NCBI GenBank assembly: GCA_934277655.1
Contig: CAKQVC010000027.1
Coordinates: 1-13,167, forward strand
Length of the DNA stretch: 13,167 nucleotides
Source: an uncultured Clostridia bacterium
GTDB taxonomy: Bacteria > Bacillota > Clostridia > Peptostreptococcales > Anaerovoracaceae
Direction: 5' to 3'
Both the position numbers and the translations under genes were made by a program. A model generated the notes under the pieces. The model saw only the letters and a program-made list of their open reading frames with translations, had not been told where the DNA came from and ran no database searches. This document shows, piece by piece, positions 13,044-13,167 of this stretch. The first letter of the stretch is position 1; each line of letters starts with the position of its first letter.

Positions 13044-13167
13044 ATTCAATCCTCCATACATGAAAACCTGCCTTTAAAACTCGGTTTTCTTAATAAATAT
13101 TAAATGACCATATTACATATGACGGAAAGTCTTCTTCCCGTGTAATAAAAATCTAAATTTAATTTTA
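13044..13167 (-). promoter_or_regulatory. Upstream region of thrH with an inverted repeat
   Basis: AT-rich DNA that must hold the thrH promoter. I could not choose a single -10/-35 pair with confidence. CGGGAAG (13134-13140) and CTTTCCG (13123-13129), minus strand, form a hairpin or operator-like repeat with a 4-base loop and one G-U. No terminator run follows. Confidence 0.35.

Noticed and set aside
1..13167. CRISPR arrays, tRNA/rRNA genes, insertion sequences, phage genes
   Set aside because: I saw no regularly spaced repeats, no tRNA-like cloverleaf or CCA end, no transposase motifs and no terminal inverted repeats.

Overview
The window looks like a chromosomal stretch from an endospore-forming, Gram-positive clostridium, most likely Lachnospiraceae-like. 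Reasons: spoIIID with a sigma-E-type promoter, AGGAGG-type ribosome binding sites before most genes, a lipoprotein PstS, a YczE-family membrane protein, and a secreted protein with a clostridial fibronectin-III tail. The placement rests on recalled family resemblance, not on any search. Almost every gene lies on the minus strand; spoIIID is the only plus-strand gene I accept.

Left third (1-3762, minus strand, transcribed right to left): a sigma-A-like promoter (TTGTAT, 17 bp, TAGAAT) drives a compact cobalamin riboswitch. A long structured leader with an intrinsic terminator follows. Then come yezD (DUF2292), a second long terminator-like hairpin, a secreted wall-type protein with an FnIII domain, an ExbB/TolQ/MotA-like proton-channel protein, a DUF2149 protein laid out like ExbD/TolR, and the first 262 codons of a membrane-anchored protein with a long charged linker that runs off the left edge. 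The last three have the architecture of an ExbB-ExbD-TonB energy-transduction set, in an organism that should have no outer membrane and under apparent B12 control. This is the most interesting system in the window. My inference is a cobalt or corrinoid uptake or chelation machine.

Middle (3855-5510): a YczE-family integral membrane protein and a probable deletion scar. The scar joins the 5' end of a YfcC-type carrier gene to the 3' end of what looks like an aminotransferase gene. To its right are a cluster of TTGTGA/TCACAA inverted repeats, spoIIID on the plus strand, and a terminator shared by convergent spoIIID and phoR.

Right half (5588-12342, minus strand): a complete phosphate-starvation operon in the order pstS-pstC-pstA-pstB-phoU-phoB-phoR, with tight or overlapping junctions after pstC. 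PstS binds phosphate, PstC/PstA form the channel and PstB powers it. PhoU links transport state to the PhoR kinase and PhoB regulator encoded at the operon's end. PstS is circularly permuted: the half that is C-terminal in ordinary PstS comes first. A thrH-type HAD phosphatase gene with its own terminator lies upstream (12435-13043).

I saw no tRNA, rRNA, CRISPR array, insertion sequence or phage gene.
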